The notes beneath the pieces are model-generated. The model was not told the DNA's origin, made no database searches, and saw only the letters and a list, made by a program, of their open reading frames with translations. Source: Eubacteriaceae bacterium (GTDB lineage Bacteria > Bacillota > Clostridia > Peptostreptococcales > Anaerovoracaceae). Taken from it: DNA of 34,533 nucleotides. Position numbers and translations under genes: made by a program. Positions 23,860 through 33,531 of this stretch are shown piece after piece; position 1 is the stretch's first letter; every line of letters starts with the position of its first letter. The DNA lies in contig JAQXLM010000053.1 of NCBI GenBank assembly GCA_029012125.1, positions 1 through 34,533 of the forward strand, given 5' to 3'.

Positions 23860-26800
23860 TTATTTAAAGTATTCTACTGCAGCCTTAAACATCTGCATAT
23901 CGAATTCGCCGGGAACATTCTTGTAAAGTCCTGCGCCGATTCTTTCGGAGTGTCCCATTTTACCCAGGACTCTTCCGTCAGGTGAAGTTATACCTTCAAT
24001 AGAAGCATAAGAACCGTTTGGATTGTACTGGATGTCAGCACTTACGTTTCCGTCCAAATCAACATACTGTGTAATAATCTGGCCATTATCCGCTAATTCT
24101 CTAATCAGTTCAGCAGGAGCTATAAATCTTCCTTCACCGTGTGAAATCGGAACTGTAAAAATATCTCCGGCATGAACATTTGCCAGCCAAGGTGACTTGT
24201 TAGAAGCGATTCTTGTTCGTACAAGCTTGGACTGGTGACGTCCGATTTCATTATATGTTAAAGTTGGACAGTTTTCATCTGTATCTATAATTTTTCCGTA
24301 AGGAACCAGACCAAGCTTAATCAGCGCCTGGAAACCATTACAGATACCTGCCATAAGACCATCTCTGTTCTCAAGCAGATCGGTTACAGCATCCTTAACC
24401 TCTTCGTTTCTAAAGAAAGCTGTGATGAATTTAGCGGAACCGTCAGGTTCGTCTCCGCCGGAGAATCCACCCGGAATGAATATAATCTGTGATTCCTTAA
24501 CCTTTGCAGCGAAGTCTTCAACTGACTTTGCAATTGAAGCTGCTGACAGGTTATTGATAACGAAGATCTCAGGTTCAGCACCTGCGTCTCGGAAAGCCTT
24601 AGCGGAATCAAATTCGCAGTTTGTACCTGGGAATACAGGAATAAGTACCTTAGGTGTATCAACCTTAACCTTAGCATGAGGTCTTTCTGAAGCCTCATAA
24701 GTAAAGGTTTCCAGCTTGTTATCCTGAACCTGTATGTTACAGCTGTAGATAGATTCCAGCTTATCTTCATATCTTTTCTCAATGTCAGCTAAAAGGATGA
24801 CATCATCGCCGTGCTTAATAGCCTTTTCATCTGTAGTCGTACCTAGTATCAGACCTTCTACCTCTGCACCATCTTCTACTTCTACGATAAATGAACCATA
24901 TGCATATTTAAAGATATCATTTACTGCAATGTCTGAATTGTATTCGAAACCGATTTCATTACCCATAGTCATCTTAAGTACTGCTTCTGCAACTCCTCCA
25001 TAGGTTGGAGTATAGACGCTTAATGCAAATCTGTCTTCAACTAATTTATGAACGGTTGCAAACACCGATTTCAGTGATTCAGCCTCAGGTAATCCGTTTT
25101 CATCATATACTGGGGTTAACATAATTACTTTATGGTTAGCTCCCTTGAATTCAGGTGAAACGATGTTTCTAACGTCTTCTGTTGTTACAGCAAAAGAAAT
25201 TAATGTAGGTGGAACATCAATATCTTCGAAGGTTCCGCTCATGGAGTCCTTACCACCTATCGCAGCAACACCAAGATCTTTCTGAGCCTTAAATGCACCT
25301 AGTACAGCTGCCATCGGTTTACCCCACTTTTCAGCTGTCTTAAGCTTTTCGAAGTATTCCTGGAAGGATAGATATACATCCTCAAAGGAAGCACCTGCAG
25401 CTATAAGCTTTGATACGGATTCTACTACAGCAAGGTATGCACCGTGGTATGGGCTTGTACTTGAAATAAACGGATTGTAACCCCATGACATTACTGAACA
25501 TGTGGAAGTGTGCTCTTTTTCCACGGAAACAAGGTTTACCATAGCCTGAATAGGTGTTCTCTGTCTTATTCCGCCAAATGGCATCAGAACAGTTCCGGCA
25601 CCGATGGTCGAGTCGAATCTTTCTGAAAGTCCTCTTTTGGAACATACATTTAAGTCCTCTGCAAGAGCAAGGTATTCATCAACAAAGTTTTCAGCTTCAG
25701 GTTTATTGAATTCCTTATGCATTGGAATTTCTGCTGTTGTGTGCTTTTCTGCACCATTTGTGTCCAGGAACTCTCTTGAAATATTAACAATAGCCTTGTC
25801 ATTCCAGAAAATCCTTAGGTATGGATTATCTTTTACTTCAGCTACAACTGTAGCTTCAAGGTTTTCTTCCTTTGCAAGCTGACAGAACCGTTCAACATCA
25901 TCTTTTCCCACTACAACGGCCATTCTTTCCTGAGATTCACTGATAGCAAGCTCAGTTCCGTCAAGTCCGTCGTATTTCTTAGGTACAGCATTCAGGTTGA
26001 TTTCCAGACCGTCTGCCAATTCACCGATAGCTACGGATACGCCGCCTGCTCCAAAGTCGTTACAGCGCTTTATCATCTTTGATGCTTCCGCATTTCTGAA
26101 TAATCTCTGAAGCTTTCTTTCCTCAGGTGCGTTACCCTTCTGAACCTCAGCACCACAGCTTTCAAGAGATTCCAATGTATGTGACTTGGAGGAACCTGTT
26201 GCTCCGCCACAGCCGTCACGTCCTGTTCTACCGCCTAGAAGGATGATAATATCACCGTCAACCGGTCTTTCTCTACGAACATTTTCAGCAGGTGCTGCAG
26301 CAATTACAGCTCCGACTTCCATTCTTTTTGCAACATAACCTTCGTGATATATTTCGTCAACCTGTCCTGTAGCAAGACCGATCTGGTTTCCGTATGAACT
26401 GTATCCGCTTGCTGCAGTCGTAACGATTTTTCTCTGTGGCAGCTTTCCTTTCATTGTTTCTGAAACCGGCTTTAGTGGATCGGCAGCACCTGTTACTCTC
26501 ATAGCTGAGTAAACATAGCTTCTTCCTGAAAGTGGATCTCTGATAGCTCCGCCGATACATGTTGCTGCTCCTCCAAAAGGTTCAATTTCTGTTGGATGGT
26601 TGTGAGTTTCGTTTTTGAATAACAACAGCCATTTCTGTGTTTCACCGTCAACATCTACTTCGATTTTTACTGTACAAGCGTTGATTTCTTCGGATTCGTC
26701 CAGTTTTGGCATCATTCCCTTTGACTTTAGGAACTTTGCTGCAAGAGTTCCTATATCCATCAGATTAACAGGCTTGGTTCTACCAAGTTCAGCACGAGTG

Positions 26801-27552
26801 CTGATATAGTCTTCATATGCAGCCTGAATCTCAGGGTCTTCAAATGTTACCTTATCAATTGTTGTGTTGAATGTAGTGTGTCTGCAGTGATCGGACCAAT
26901 ATGTATCAATTACTCTGATTTCGGTAATTGTAGGGTCTCTGTCTTCTGATTTGAAATAATCCTGACAGAACTTCAGATCTGCAAAGTCCATTGCAAGACC
27001 GTAATCATCAAGAAATTCGGTAAGACCTGCCTCATCTAATTGAATGAAACCATCCAGTGTTGCAACTTCAGTAGGAATTTCATATTCTACATGAAGGGTT
27101 TCAAATTCCTCCAGACTTGCTTCTCTGGATTCAACAGGGTTGATTACATATTTCTTTATCTCTTCCAGTTCAGCTTCGCTTATTACACCTTTAAGAATGT
27201 AAACCTTTGCAGTTGCAACATCAGGTCGTTCACCTTTGGATATGATCTGAATACACTCTGCCGCAGAATTTGCTCTCTGGTCAAACTGTCCAGGCAGGAA
27301 CTCAACTGCAAATACATGCTCATCGTCGGAAAAATCCAGTGATTCGTATGTCTTGTCAATCTGAGGTTCTGAAAAAACTGCATTTACAGCATAGTCAAAT
27401 AATTCCCTGTCTATATTTTCAACATCATATCTGTTAACGATTCTGATGTCAGTTAAGCCCTTAATCTGAAGCAGATTTACAAGGTCATGCTTTAGTGACG
27501 CCGCTTCGTGGGCAAATTCTCTTTTCTTTTCAACATATATTCTGTATACCAT
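23860..27552 (-). CDS. purL: Phosphoribosylformylglycinamidine synthase, fused PurL-PurQ type
   Basis: Converts FGAR, glutamine and ATP to FGAM, step four of purine synthesis. At 1230 residues it is a single-chain enzyme. It has a PurS-like N-terminal domain, two AIR-synthase-like halves (with LFKNETHNHPTEIEPFGGAATCIGGAIRD and GGRTGRDGCGGATGSSKS), and a C-terminal class I glutamine amidotransferase. The amidotransferase has the nucleophile C1071 in MAGICNGFQ, and H1201 and E1203 in MGHSERIG. Separate purS and purQ genes are therefore not needed. Fused enzymes of this size are found in many Clostridia and differ from the split PurLQS set of Bacillus. AAAGGAG precedes the ATG. It follows purD by 3 bp. 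Confidence 0.97.
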   Translation of the reverse strand: MVYRIYVEKKREFAHEAASLKHDLVNLLQIKGLTDIRIVNRYDVENIDRELFDYAVNAVFSEPQIDKTYESLDFSDDEHVFAVEFLPGQFDQRANSAAECIQIISKGERPDVATAKVYILKGVISEAELEEIKKYVINPVESREASLEEFETLHVEYEIPTEVATLDGFIQLDEAGLTEFLDDYGLAMDFADLKFCQDYFKSEDRDPTITEIRVIDTYWSDHCRHTTFNTTIDKVTFEDPEIQAAYEDYISTRAELGRTKPVNLMDIGTLAAKFLKSKGMMPKLDESEEINACTVKIEVDVDGETQKWLLLFKNETHNHPTEIEPFGGAATCIGGAIRDPLSGRSYVYSAMRVTGAADPLKPVSETMKGKLPQRKIVTTAASGYSSYGNQIGLATGQVDEIYHEGYVAKRMEVGAVIAAAPAENVRRERPVDGDIIILLGGRTGRDGCGGATGSSKSHTLESLESCGAEVQKGNAPEERKLQRLFRNAEASKMIKRCNDFGAGGVSVAIGELADGLEINLNAVPKKYDGLDGTELAISESQERMAVVVGKDDVERFCQLAKEENLEATVVAEVKDNPYLRIFWNDKAIVNISREFLDTNGAEKHTTAEIPMHKEFNKPEAENFVDEYLALAEDLNVCSKRGLSERFDSTIGAGTVLMPFGGIRQRTPIQAMVNLVSVEKEHTSTCSVMSWGYNPFISSTSPYHGAYLAVVESVSKLIAAGASFEDVYLSFQEYFEKLKTAEKWGKPMAAVLGAFKAQKDLGVAAIGGKDSMSGTFEDIDVPPTLISFAVTTEDVRNIVSPEFKGANHKVIMLTPVYDENGLPEAESLKSVFATVHKLVEDRFALSVYTPTYGGVAEAVLKMTMGNEIGFEYNSDIAVNDIFKYAYGSFIVEVEDGAEVEGLILGTTTDEKAIKHGDDVILLADIEKRYEDKLESIYSCNIQVQDNKLETFTYEASERPHAKVKVDTPKVLIPVFPGTNCEFDSAKAFRDAGAEPEIFVINNLSAASIAKSVEDFAAKVKESQIIFIPGGFSGGDEPDGSAKFITAFFRNEEVKDAVTDLLENRDGLMAGICNGFQALIKLGLVPYGKIIDTDENCPTLTYNEIGRHQSKLVRTRIASNKSPWLANVHAGDIFTVPISHGEGRFIAPAELIRELADNGQIITQYVDLDGNVSADIQYNPNGSYASIEGITSPDGRVLGKMGHSERIGAGLYKNVPGEFDMQMFKAAVEYFK

Positions 27553-27555
27553 TGT

Positions 27556-28824
27556 CTATTTCTCCTTTGCCGCAAGAGCTCTTTTTCCGATGTCTTTTCT
27601 GTAAAATGCATTATCAAAATGGATTTTTTCTACGGACTGATATGCCTTTTCGATTGCTTCTTCCAGAGTAGAAGCTCTCTCTGTTACTCCCAGTACTCTT
27701 CCGCCGTTGGTCAGAAGCTTGCCGTCATCTGACAGTTTTGCACCTGCAACATAAACAGTATCTACATCATCGGGAATTGAGATTTCAAAGCCTTTTTCAT
27801 ATGATTTAGGATATCCTTCACTTGCCATAACAACACAGCATGCAGAATCTTCTGAGAATCTGACATCTGCATCGGCCAGGGTTCCATTTGCAACGTGTTC
27901 CATAATATCGAACAGATCACTGTCAAGCAGAGGTAAAACAACCTGGGTTTCAGGATCACCGAATCTGCAGTTGTACTCGATTACTTTAGGTCCGTCCGGT
28001 GTAAGCATTAGGCCGAAGTAAAGACATCCGGAAAATGAACGATATTCTTTATTCATGGCAATCATTGTAGGAAGAAAGATTTCTTCTTCGCACTGGATTG
28101 CAACCTCTTCCGTATAGTACGGATTAGGAGCAATTGTTCCCATGCCACCGGTATTCAATCCTTTATCTCCGTCAAGAGCTCTTTTATGGTCCATAGATGA
28201 GACCATAGGAATAAGAGTTTTACCATCAGTAAATGAAAGGACTGAGACTTCAGGACCGGTTAAAAACTCTTCAATAACGACTATGCTTCCGCTCTCACCG
28301 AAAACTTTGTCTTCCATCATTTCTCTTACAGCCTTCTGTGCATCTTCCTTTGTTTCTGCGATTATTACGCCCTTACCTAAAGCTAGGCCGTCAGCTTTAA
28401 TTACCACAGGAATCTTACAGGTTTCCAGATATTCTAATGCGTCATCAAGGTCGTCAAAGGTTTCATATTCAGCTGTTGGGATTCCGTAAGCCTTCATAAG
28501 ATCCTTTGAAAAAGCTTTACTGCCTTCTATAATTGCTGCATCCTTAGATGGGCCGAAACAAGGAATTCCTTCCTCCTTAAGAAGGTCAACCAGACCCATT
28601 ACAAGTGGATCGTCCGGTGCAACAATTGCAAATTCAATTGCATTTTCTTTAGCAAATTTAACAATATTATCCAGATCCTTAGCACCGATATCCACACATG
28701 TAGCATCAGCAGCAATTCCACCGTTTCCCGGAAGTGCAAAAATCTCTGTTACTTTAGGACTCTGTTTGATTTTCTTGATGATGGCATGTTCTCTTCCGCC
28801 ACCGCCAACTACCATTACTCTCAT
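27556..28824 (-). CDS. purD: Phosphoribosylamine-glycine ligase (GAR synthetase)
   Basis: Joins glycine to phosphoribosylamine using ATP, giving GAR, step two of the pathway. The 422-residue ATP-grasp enzyme begins MVVGGGGREHAIIKKI. The ATP-grasp core includes PVVIKADGLALGKGVIIAET and VVIEEFLTGPEVSVLSFTDG, and the metal/phosphate region NCRFGDPETQVVLPLLDSDL is also present. Length and motifs are normal. AAAGGAAATACAAA precedes the ATG; it starts 15 bp after the AICAR formyltransferase gene. Confidence 0.97.
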   Translation of the reverse strand: MRVMVVGGGGREHAIIKKIKQSPKVTEIFALPGNGGIAADATCVDIGAKDLDNIVKFAKENAIEFAIVAPDDPLVMGLVDLLKEEGIPCFGPSKDAAIIEGSKAFSKDLMKAYGIPTAEYETFDDLDDALEYLETCKIPVVIKADGLALGKGVIIAETKEDAQKAVREMMEDKVFGESGSIVVIEEFLTGPEVSVLSFTDGKTLIPMVSSMDHKRALDGDKGLNTGGMGTIAPNPYYTEEVAIQCEEEIFLPTMIAMNKEYRSFSGCLYFGLMLTPDGPKVIEYNCRFGDPETQVVLPLLDSDLFDIMEHVANGTLADADVRFSEDSACCVVMASEGYPKSYEKGFEISIPDDVDTVYVAGAKLSDDGKLLTNGGRVLGVTERASTLEEAIEKAYQSVEKIHFDNAFYRKDIGKRALAAKEK

Positions 28825-28839
28825 TTTGTATTTCCTTTC

Positions 28840-30024
28840 TTAGTGGTGGAACAGTCTCATACCTGTAAATACAGTTACCATTCCGTATTTGTCACATACT
28901 TCGATTACGCTTTCGTCTCTAACGCTTCCGCCGGGTTCAACAATGTACTGAACTCCGCTTTTCTTAGCTCTTTCGATATTGTCACCGAATGGGAAGAAAG
29001 CATCGCTTCCAAGGGAAACTCCGGAAATAGTATCCAGATAAGCTCTCTGCTCTGCCTTAGTAAAAGGTTCAGGCTTTTCTGTAAACAGTGTCTCCCATGT
29101 TCCGTCTCTCAGAACATCCTCATATTCATATCCCAGATAAACGTCAATAGTATTATCGCGAACAGCTCTTCCGATATCGTCTCTGAACGGTAGGTTAATT
29201 ACCTTTTCAGACTGTCTCAGATGCCAGAAATCCGCCTTGTCTCCTGCCAGTCTGGTACAGTGAATTCTTGACTGCTGGCCGGCACCTACTCCTATTGCCT
29301 GTCCATCCTTTGTAAAAACCACTGAGTTGGACTGTGTATATTTAAGTGTTATCAAAGCGATAATAAGGTCACGTTTTGCTTCTTCAGGAAGGTCCTTATT
29401 TGCTGTAACAATGTCTGTCAGCTGATCAGGTGTAATCTTATAATCATTTCTGCCCTGTTCAAAGGTAATACCGAATACCTGCTTGCACTCCTGTTTAGCA
29501 GGAACATAGTCAGGATCTATTTTTATGATGTTATAATTTCCTTTTTTCTTTTTCTTCAGGATTTCAAGAGCTTCAGGTTCATATCCCGGTGCAATTATAC
29601 CATCGGAAACTTCTCTGGAAATAATCTTTGCCGTGGTAACATCGCAGACATCGCTTAAAGCGATAAAATCTCCAAAGGATGACATTCTGTCTGTGCCTCT
29701 TGCTCTTGCATATGCAGTTGCAAGGGGTGATTTATCTAAATCCTCGATATCATCTACGAAGCAAGCTTTTTTCAGCGTTTCATCCATAGGTACTGCAACT
29801 GCAGCTGAAGTCGGACTTACATGCTTGAATGATGTTGCTGCCGGCATGTTCAGACATTCTTTTAACTCTTTTACAAGCTGCCAGCTGTTGAAAGCATCGA
29901 GAAAGTTAATATATCCCGGTCTTCCGTTAAGTATTTCAACAGGTAGTTCACTTCCGTCTGCCATGTATATTCTGGCAGGCTTCTGATTCGGGTTGCAGCC
30001 ATATTTTAGCTCAAATTCTTTCAT
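28840..30024 (-). CDS. purH: AICAR formyltransferase, stand-alone domain of PurH
   Basis: Formylates AICAR to FAICAR with 10-formyl-tetrahydrofolate, the ninth step. The 394-residue protein matches only the transformylase part of bifunctional PurH. It starts ELKYGCNPNQKPARIY, carries the catalytic Lys-His pair in TSFKHVSPTSAAVA, and later has GAGQQSRIHCTRLAGDKAD, SDAFFPFGDNIERA and VEPGGSVRDESVIEVCDKYG, ending MRLFHH. The MGS-like IMP cyclohydrolase domain normally in front is absent; the gene just upstream supplies that activity by a different fold. The use of purH here means the formyltransferase only. Confidence 0.95.
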   Translation of the reverse strand: MKEFELKYGCNPNQKPARIYMADGSELPVEILNGRPGYINFLDAFNSWQLVKELKECLNMPAATSFKHVSPTSAAVAVPMDETLKKACFVDDIEDLDKSPLATAYARARGTDRMSSFGDFIALSDVCDVTTAKIISREVSDGIIAPGYEPEALEILKKKKKGNYNIIKIDPDYVPAKQECKQVFGITFEQGRNDYKITPDQLTDIVTANKDLPEEAKRDLIIALITLKYTQSNSVVFTKDGQAIGVGAGQQSRIHCTRLAGDKADFWHLRQSEKVINLPFRDDIGRAVRDNTIDVYLGYEYEDVLRDGTWETLFTEKPEPFTKAEQRAYLDTISGVSLGSDAFFPFGDNIERAKKSGVQYIVEPGGSVRDESVIEVCDKYGMVTVFTGMRLFHH

Positions 30025-30044
30025 TCCATTTCACCTCTTCCTGC

Positions 30045-30779
30045 TTACATGTTTTTGTTAATCATTCTGTTTTCTGTTGCGCCTGTTTCCAGGTCAATAT
30101 ATCTTACATAGATGGAAATCTTGTTGTTTTCGTCCAGATTATTCCAGATTTCAGCAAGAAATTCATCGATATCATCCGGAATTTCAACTCTTTCAGGTTC
30201 TCCCTGGAATGTAGGGATTGGATTTCCGTCCTGTACATATGTATGGATGAAGTGTCCTGTACCCGGAAGTGCGCTATAGTTGAAATAGTATCTGTTACAT
30301 GCTGTACCATCTGCATCAGCACTTTTCAGAATACTCATCTTGTAAGTAAAATCTCCGTTATCGTCAAATGTAATCATTCCGCTGATTCTAGGCGTCCAGT
30401 TTGGACCATCAGGCTCAAAACATCTGGTGTTGAGTGCACCTTCAAAGCACTTGCCGTCTTTAATAAAATCATAAATCGTGTCAGTCTGATCTCCATTAGT
30501 CACAATCAGCTTATTCTCATGCTTTCTCATTGGATAGTAAATGATCAGAGAAGGATCTTCTACCTTTGATTCATCAAAAGGTTTAATCATTACATTTCCA
30601 CTTTCTTCGACGAATACCCTGTTTCTGCTGTTTTCTGATCTACCCATGATGAAATAGGCACTTACCGCTTTCTTTCCATCCTTTGATTTTCCAAGAACAA
30701 TACCTCTACCTACGTATGAGTTGCCTTTTACGGCCTGTTCCATAGTCTTAGTTTCATATACGTTCATATTACAATTCAC
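30045..30779 (-). CDS. IMP cyclohydrolase, PurO-like family
   Basis: Closes the ring of FAICAR to make IMP, the last step of the pathway. The 244-residue protein resembles the stand-alone IMP cyclohydrolase family first known from archaea (PurO) and also found in some Clostridia. Recognisable parts are GNSYVGRGIVLGKSKDGKKAVSAYFIMGRSENSRNRVF near the N-terminus and NWTPRISGMI, YYFNYSALPGTGHFIHTY further on. It lies next to a formyltransferase that lacks its own cyclohydrolase domain, so context and homology agree. It overlaps purN by 11 bp. I rely on remembered family likeness; a profile search would settle it. Confidence 0.87.
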   Translation of the reverse strand: MNCNMNVYETKTMEQAVKGNSYVGRGIVLGKSKDGKKAVSAYFIMGRSENSRNRVFVEESGNVMIKPFDESKVEDPSLIIYYPMRKHENKLIVTNGDQTDTIYDFIKDGKCFEGALNTRCFEPDGPNWTPRISGMITFDDNGDFTYKMSILKSADADGTACNRYYFNYSALPGTGHFIHTYVQDGNPIPTFQGEPERVEIPDDIDEFLAEIWNNLDENNKISIYVRYIDLETGATENRMINKNM

Positions 30780-31356
30780 CTTTCGCTATCTTTAAACTAA
30801 TATCTTCAACTGCCTGTGGCAACAAAATCCATTCAGCCTGCTCCATAACTCTCTTCTGTAGAGTCTCAGGAGTATCACCTTCATGTATTTCTACAGCTTT
30901 TTGGGCTATTATTCTGCCGCCGTCAGGTATTTCGTTAACAAAATGAACCGTAGCACCGGTAACCTTTACGCCGTATTCCAGAGCTTTTTCATGTACATGA
31001 AGGCCATATGCACCTTTTCCGCAAAATGAAGGTATCAAAGATGGATGAATGTTGATAATACGGTTTTCAAAAGCTTTGATAAAATCCGACCCGAGAATCT
31101 TAAGAAATCCGGCCAGCACAACCAGGTCAATTCTTTCATCTTTCAGCGTTGCAATCAGGTCTTCTTCAGAAGTCATCAAGTAGGATTTTATACCGTTGTT
31201 TTTTGCTCTTTCCAGCGCGAAAGCGTCCTTTTTGTTAGAAACGACCAGAACGATTTCTCCACTTTTAATTATCCCGTTTTTCTGCGCATCGATAATAGCC
31301 TGCAGATTTGTACCTCCACCGGAGACCATTACCGCTATTCTTGTCTTGTTTAGCAT
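30769..31356 (-). CDS. purN: Phosphoribosylglycinamide formyltransferase (GAR transformylase)
   Basis: Formylates GAR to FGAR with 10-formyl-tetrahydrofolate, step three. The 195-residue protein starts [20 protein letters not shown]. The catalytic Asn-His pair is in [17 protein letters not shown], followed by [14 protein letters not shown] with the catalytic Asp. Length is normal. It overlaps purM by 7 bp and the IMP cyclohydrolase gene by 11 bp, so coupled translation is likely. Confidence 0.97.
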   Translation of the reverse strand: MLNKTRIAVMVSGGGTNLQAIIDAQKNGIIKSGEIVLVVSNKKDAFALERAKNNGIKSYLMTSEEDLIATLKDERIDLVVLAGFLKILGSDFIKAFENRIINIHPSLIPSFCGKGAYGLHVHEKALEYGVKVTGATVHFVNEIPDGGRIIAQKAVEIHEGDTPETLQKRVMEQAEWILLPQAVEDISLKIAKGEL

Positions 31357-32393
31357 ATTTCTACGCCTTCCTCTGATTTAACTACTTCACCAAGGATGTA
31401 AGCATCTTCGCCGTTTGCCTTCAGAACCTCTAATGTTTTATCAGCATCTTCTCTGGCAACTATTACTGTCATTCCAACACCCATGTTGAATGTATTGAAC
31501 ATATCTCTTTCAGGAATGTCTCCTCTCTTAGCAATTAAGTCAAAGATAGGTAAAACTCTGATATTTTCTCTCTTAATCTTAACACCGAAACCCTTTGGAA
31601 GACTTCTTGGAATGTTTTCATAGAAGCCACCTCCTGTAATATGTGCTACTGATTTTACTGTTACCTCTTCAAACAGCTTGACCATAGGCTTAACATAAAT
31701 CTTTGTTGGAGTCAGAAGAGTTTCTCCGATTGACTTTCCGTCAAGCTCAGGTAATGGTGTTTTGATATCTTCGTTTTCTACATCCAGAACCTTTCTGACA
31801 AGAGAGAAGCCGTTTGAATGAACACCTGATGAAGGAAGGCCGATGATTACATCACCTTCAGCAACAGTTTCTTTCTTCAGCACCTTTGACTTGTCAACGA
31901 CGCCTACAGCAAAACCTGCAAGGTCATATTCGTCTTCCGGATAGAAGCCCGGCATTTCTGCAGTTTCACCACCGATAAGTGCTGCTTCTGACTGAATGCA
32001 ACCTTCAGCAACACCGCTTACTATCTGAGCCACTTTTTCAGGATAGTTCTTTCCTACGGCAATATAATCAAGGAAGAACAGTGGTTTGGCGCCGACACAG
32101 ATGATATCGTTTACGCACATGGCAACACAGTCAATACCAACCGTATCATGCTTGTCCATAAGGAAAGCCATCTTTAGCTTAGTTCCTACACCGTCTGTAC
32201 CGCTAACTAATACAGGATTTTTGATGTCGTGAAGATCTAGTTCAAATAATCCACCAAATCCTCCGATATCATCAGGAACGTTTCCAAAGACCATTGTCTT
32301 TGCAACATGTTCCTTCATAAGCTCTACAGCCTTGTATCCTGCTGTAATGTCTACGCCTGCTGCCTTATAGCTTTCACTAAAACTTTTACCCAT
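31350..32393 (-). CDS. purM: Phosphoribosylformylglycinamidine cyclo-ligase (AIR synthetase)
   Basis: ATP-dependent ring closure of FGAM to AIR, step five. The 347-residue protein has [20 protein letters not shown] at the start, then [19 protein letters not shown], the [12 protein letters not shown] segment, [19 protein letters not shown], and [16 protein letters not shown]. All are normal family landmarks. AAAGGAG lies upstream of the ATG and the gene begins 14 bp after purE. Confidence 0.97.
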   Translation of the reverse strand: MGKSFSESYKAAGVDITAGYKAVELMKEHVAKTMVFGNVPDDIGGFGGLFELDLHDIKNPVLVSGTDGVGTKLKMAFLMDKHDTVGIDCVAMCVNDIICVGAKPLFFLDYIAVGKNYPEKVAQIVSGVAEGCIQSEAALIGGETAEMPGFYPEDEYDLAGFAVGVVDKSKVLKKETVAEGDVIIGLPSSGVHSNGFSLVRKVLDVENEDIKTPLPELDGKSIGETLLTPTKIYVKPMVKLFEEVTVKSVAHITGGGFYENIPRSLPKGFGVKIKRENIRVLPIFDLIAKRGDIPERDMFNTFNMGVGMTVIVAREDADKTLEVLKANGEDAYILGEVVKSEEGVEIC

Positions 32394-32407
32394 TTCTGTT
32401 TCTCCTT

Positions 32408-32902
32408 TTATTTATTATATTTATCTTCGATTTCTTTATTTTCTCTTAATACTTTCTCTGCAGCTGTCTTTCTCTGGGCATCCAGCTTATCAGCTAATTC
32501 CTTATCTTCGATTGCAAGCATCTGGATTGCCAGAAGAGCTGCATTTTCACTTCCGTTTACTGCAACTGTGGCTACAGGAATGCCACCGGGCATCTGTACT
32601 GTTGACAGCAGTGCATCCATACCATCCTGGAAAGATCCTTTTACAGGAATACCGATAACCGGTAATGTTGTGCTGGCTGCAATTGCTCCTGCAAGGTGTG
32701 CCGCCTTTCCGGCTGCTGCTATAATAGCACCAAAACCATTTTCTCTTGCAGCAAGAGTAAACTCTTTTACTTCAACAGGCGTTCTGTGTGCTGAATATAC
32801 ATGTACCTCATATGGAACATTAAATTCATCAAGAGTAGTCATAGCTTTTTCCACTGCGGGAAGATCGCTTGCGCTGCCCATAATTATTCCGATTTTTTTC
32901 AT
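32408..32902 (-). CDS. purE: N5-carboxyaminoimidazole ribonucleotide mutase PurE
   Basis: Makes CAIR, the carboxylated intermediate. The 164-residue protein begins [20 protein letters not shown] and carries the SAHRTP loop with the conserved His, then [31 protein letters not shown] fits class I (mutase) enzymes, which need PurK to make N5-CAIR, rather than class II. No purK is in this window, so it must lie elsewhere or the class call is wrong. First gene of the purine operon; GGAGG precedes the ATG. Confidence 0.95.
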   Translation of the reverse strand: MKKIGIIMGSASDLPAVEKAMTTLDEFNVPYEVHVYSAHRTPVEVKEFTLAARENGFGAIIAAAGKAAHLAGAIAASTTLPVIGIPVKGSFQDGMDALLSTVQMPGGIPVATVAVNGSENAALLAIQMLAIEDKELADKLDAQRKTAAEKVLRENKEIEDKYNK

Positions 32903-32950
32903 AAATAAACCTCCGATAAATCTACATTTTTATATTAATCACATCAAATA

Positions 32951-32979
32951 ATTTTACCATTTATACGTTGAAATTACAA
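32951..32979 (-). promoter_or_regulatory. Promoter of the purine operon
   Basis: On the - strand TTGTAA (32974-32979), 17-bp spacer, then TAAAAT (32951-32956) preceded by TGG, an extended -10. The leader to the purE start is only about 40 bases, too short for a purine riboswitch, and I see no PurR-box pair. Regulation is therefore not apparent from this region. Confidence 0.65.
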
Positions 32980-32984
32980 CCTTT

Positions 32985-33413
32985 TTAGCGTAATGTGTCC
33001 AGGTAACTTTGCATGATCAAAACAGCTGCCTGCTTGTCTATTACCTCTTTACGTTTTTTTCTGCTGACATCGGCCTGTATCAGAACTTTTTCCGCCATTA
33101 CCGTAGTCAAACGCTCATCCTGCCAGACAACCTGGATGTCTTTCATACCCGTGCTTCTCATTTTGTTTTCCAGCATTGTTCTGAATTCATATACCTTCTC
33201 TGTCTGAATACTGTCAGTGCCGTCAAGCTTTTTGGGAAGTCCGATTACAATGGTATCGCAATTGTATTCCTTTACCAGATCCAGAATCTTCGTAGTATCC
33301 TTTCTTATACCTATTCTTTCAAGAGTCATCAGTCCCTGAGCTGTTATTCCAAGCTCATCACTCAAAGCTATTCCTACGGTTTTGTCTCCCACATCAAGTG
33401 CTATTTTTCTCAT
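32985..33413 (-). CDS. ruvX: Putative Holliday junction resolvase / pre-16S rRNA nuclease YqgF
   Basis: RNase H-fold protein of the YqgF/RuvX family, 142 residues. It starts RKIALDVGDKTVGIALSDELG with the first catalytic Asp, has TIVIGLPKKLDGT, and the family motif VVWQDERLTTVMAE followed by KKRKEVIDKQAAVLIMQSYL with the last acidic residue. E. coli YqgF processes the 5' end of 16S rRNA, and other members act on DNA junctions or transcription. Family order alaS-ireB-ruvX is standard in Firmicutes. Here a strong terminator separates it from ireB. AGGAG lies 12 bases before the ATG, a long spacing. Confidence 0.94.
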   Translation of the reverse strand: MRKIALDVGDKTVGIALSDELGITAQGLMTLERIGIRKDTTKILDLVKEYNCDTIVIGLPKKLDGTDSIQTEKVYEFRTMLENKMRSTGMKDIQVVWQDERLTTVMAEKVLIQADVSRKKRKEVIDKQAAVLIMQSYLDTLR

Positions 33414-33460
33414 CAGTCTTTTTATCTCCTACTCAATCAAATAATTTAAGGTTTTATTAA

Positions 33461-33517
33461 ATAAAAATACGGCATGCCATCATCAGAGGGTATTTCTCTG
33501 GTATGTCGTGCCGTATT
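33461..33517 (-). terminator. Terminator between ireB and ruvX
   Basis: AATACGGCA (33466-33474) and TGCCGTATT (33509-33517) are perfect complements, and inside them CAGAG/CTCTG and CAT/ATG extend the hairpin. On the - strand it ends in TATTTTTATTT. It lies 14 bp after the ireB stop codon. Confidence 0.88.
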
Positions 33518-33531
33518 AAAGCTATAATTTA

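Noticed and set aside
24384-24782. 132-aa ORF on the same strand as purL in another frame, and similar long shadows such as 4316-4645, 12422-12784 and 17618-18007.
   Set aside because: They lie entirely within well-supported genes, lack ribosome sites and have low-complexity or unlikely translations.
32307-32951. 214-aa + strand ORF across purM and purE.
   Set aside because: It is antisense to two intact, well-known genes and its composition (rich in Ser, Phe and Ala) is that of a frame shadow.
32903-32984. Possible purine riboswitch or PurR-box leader upstream of purE.
   Set aside because: The gap is only 82 bp with a promoter in it, leaving about 40 bases of leader; no aptamer-like core or PurR-box pair is visible.
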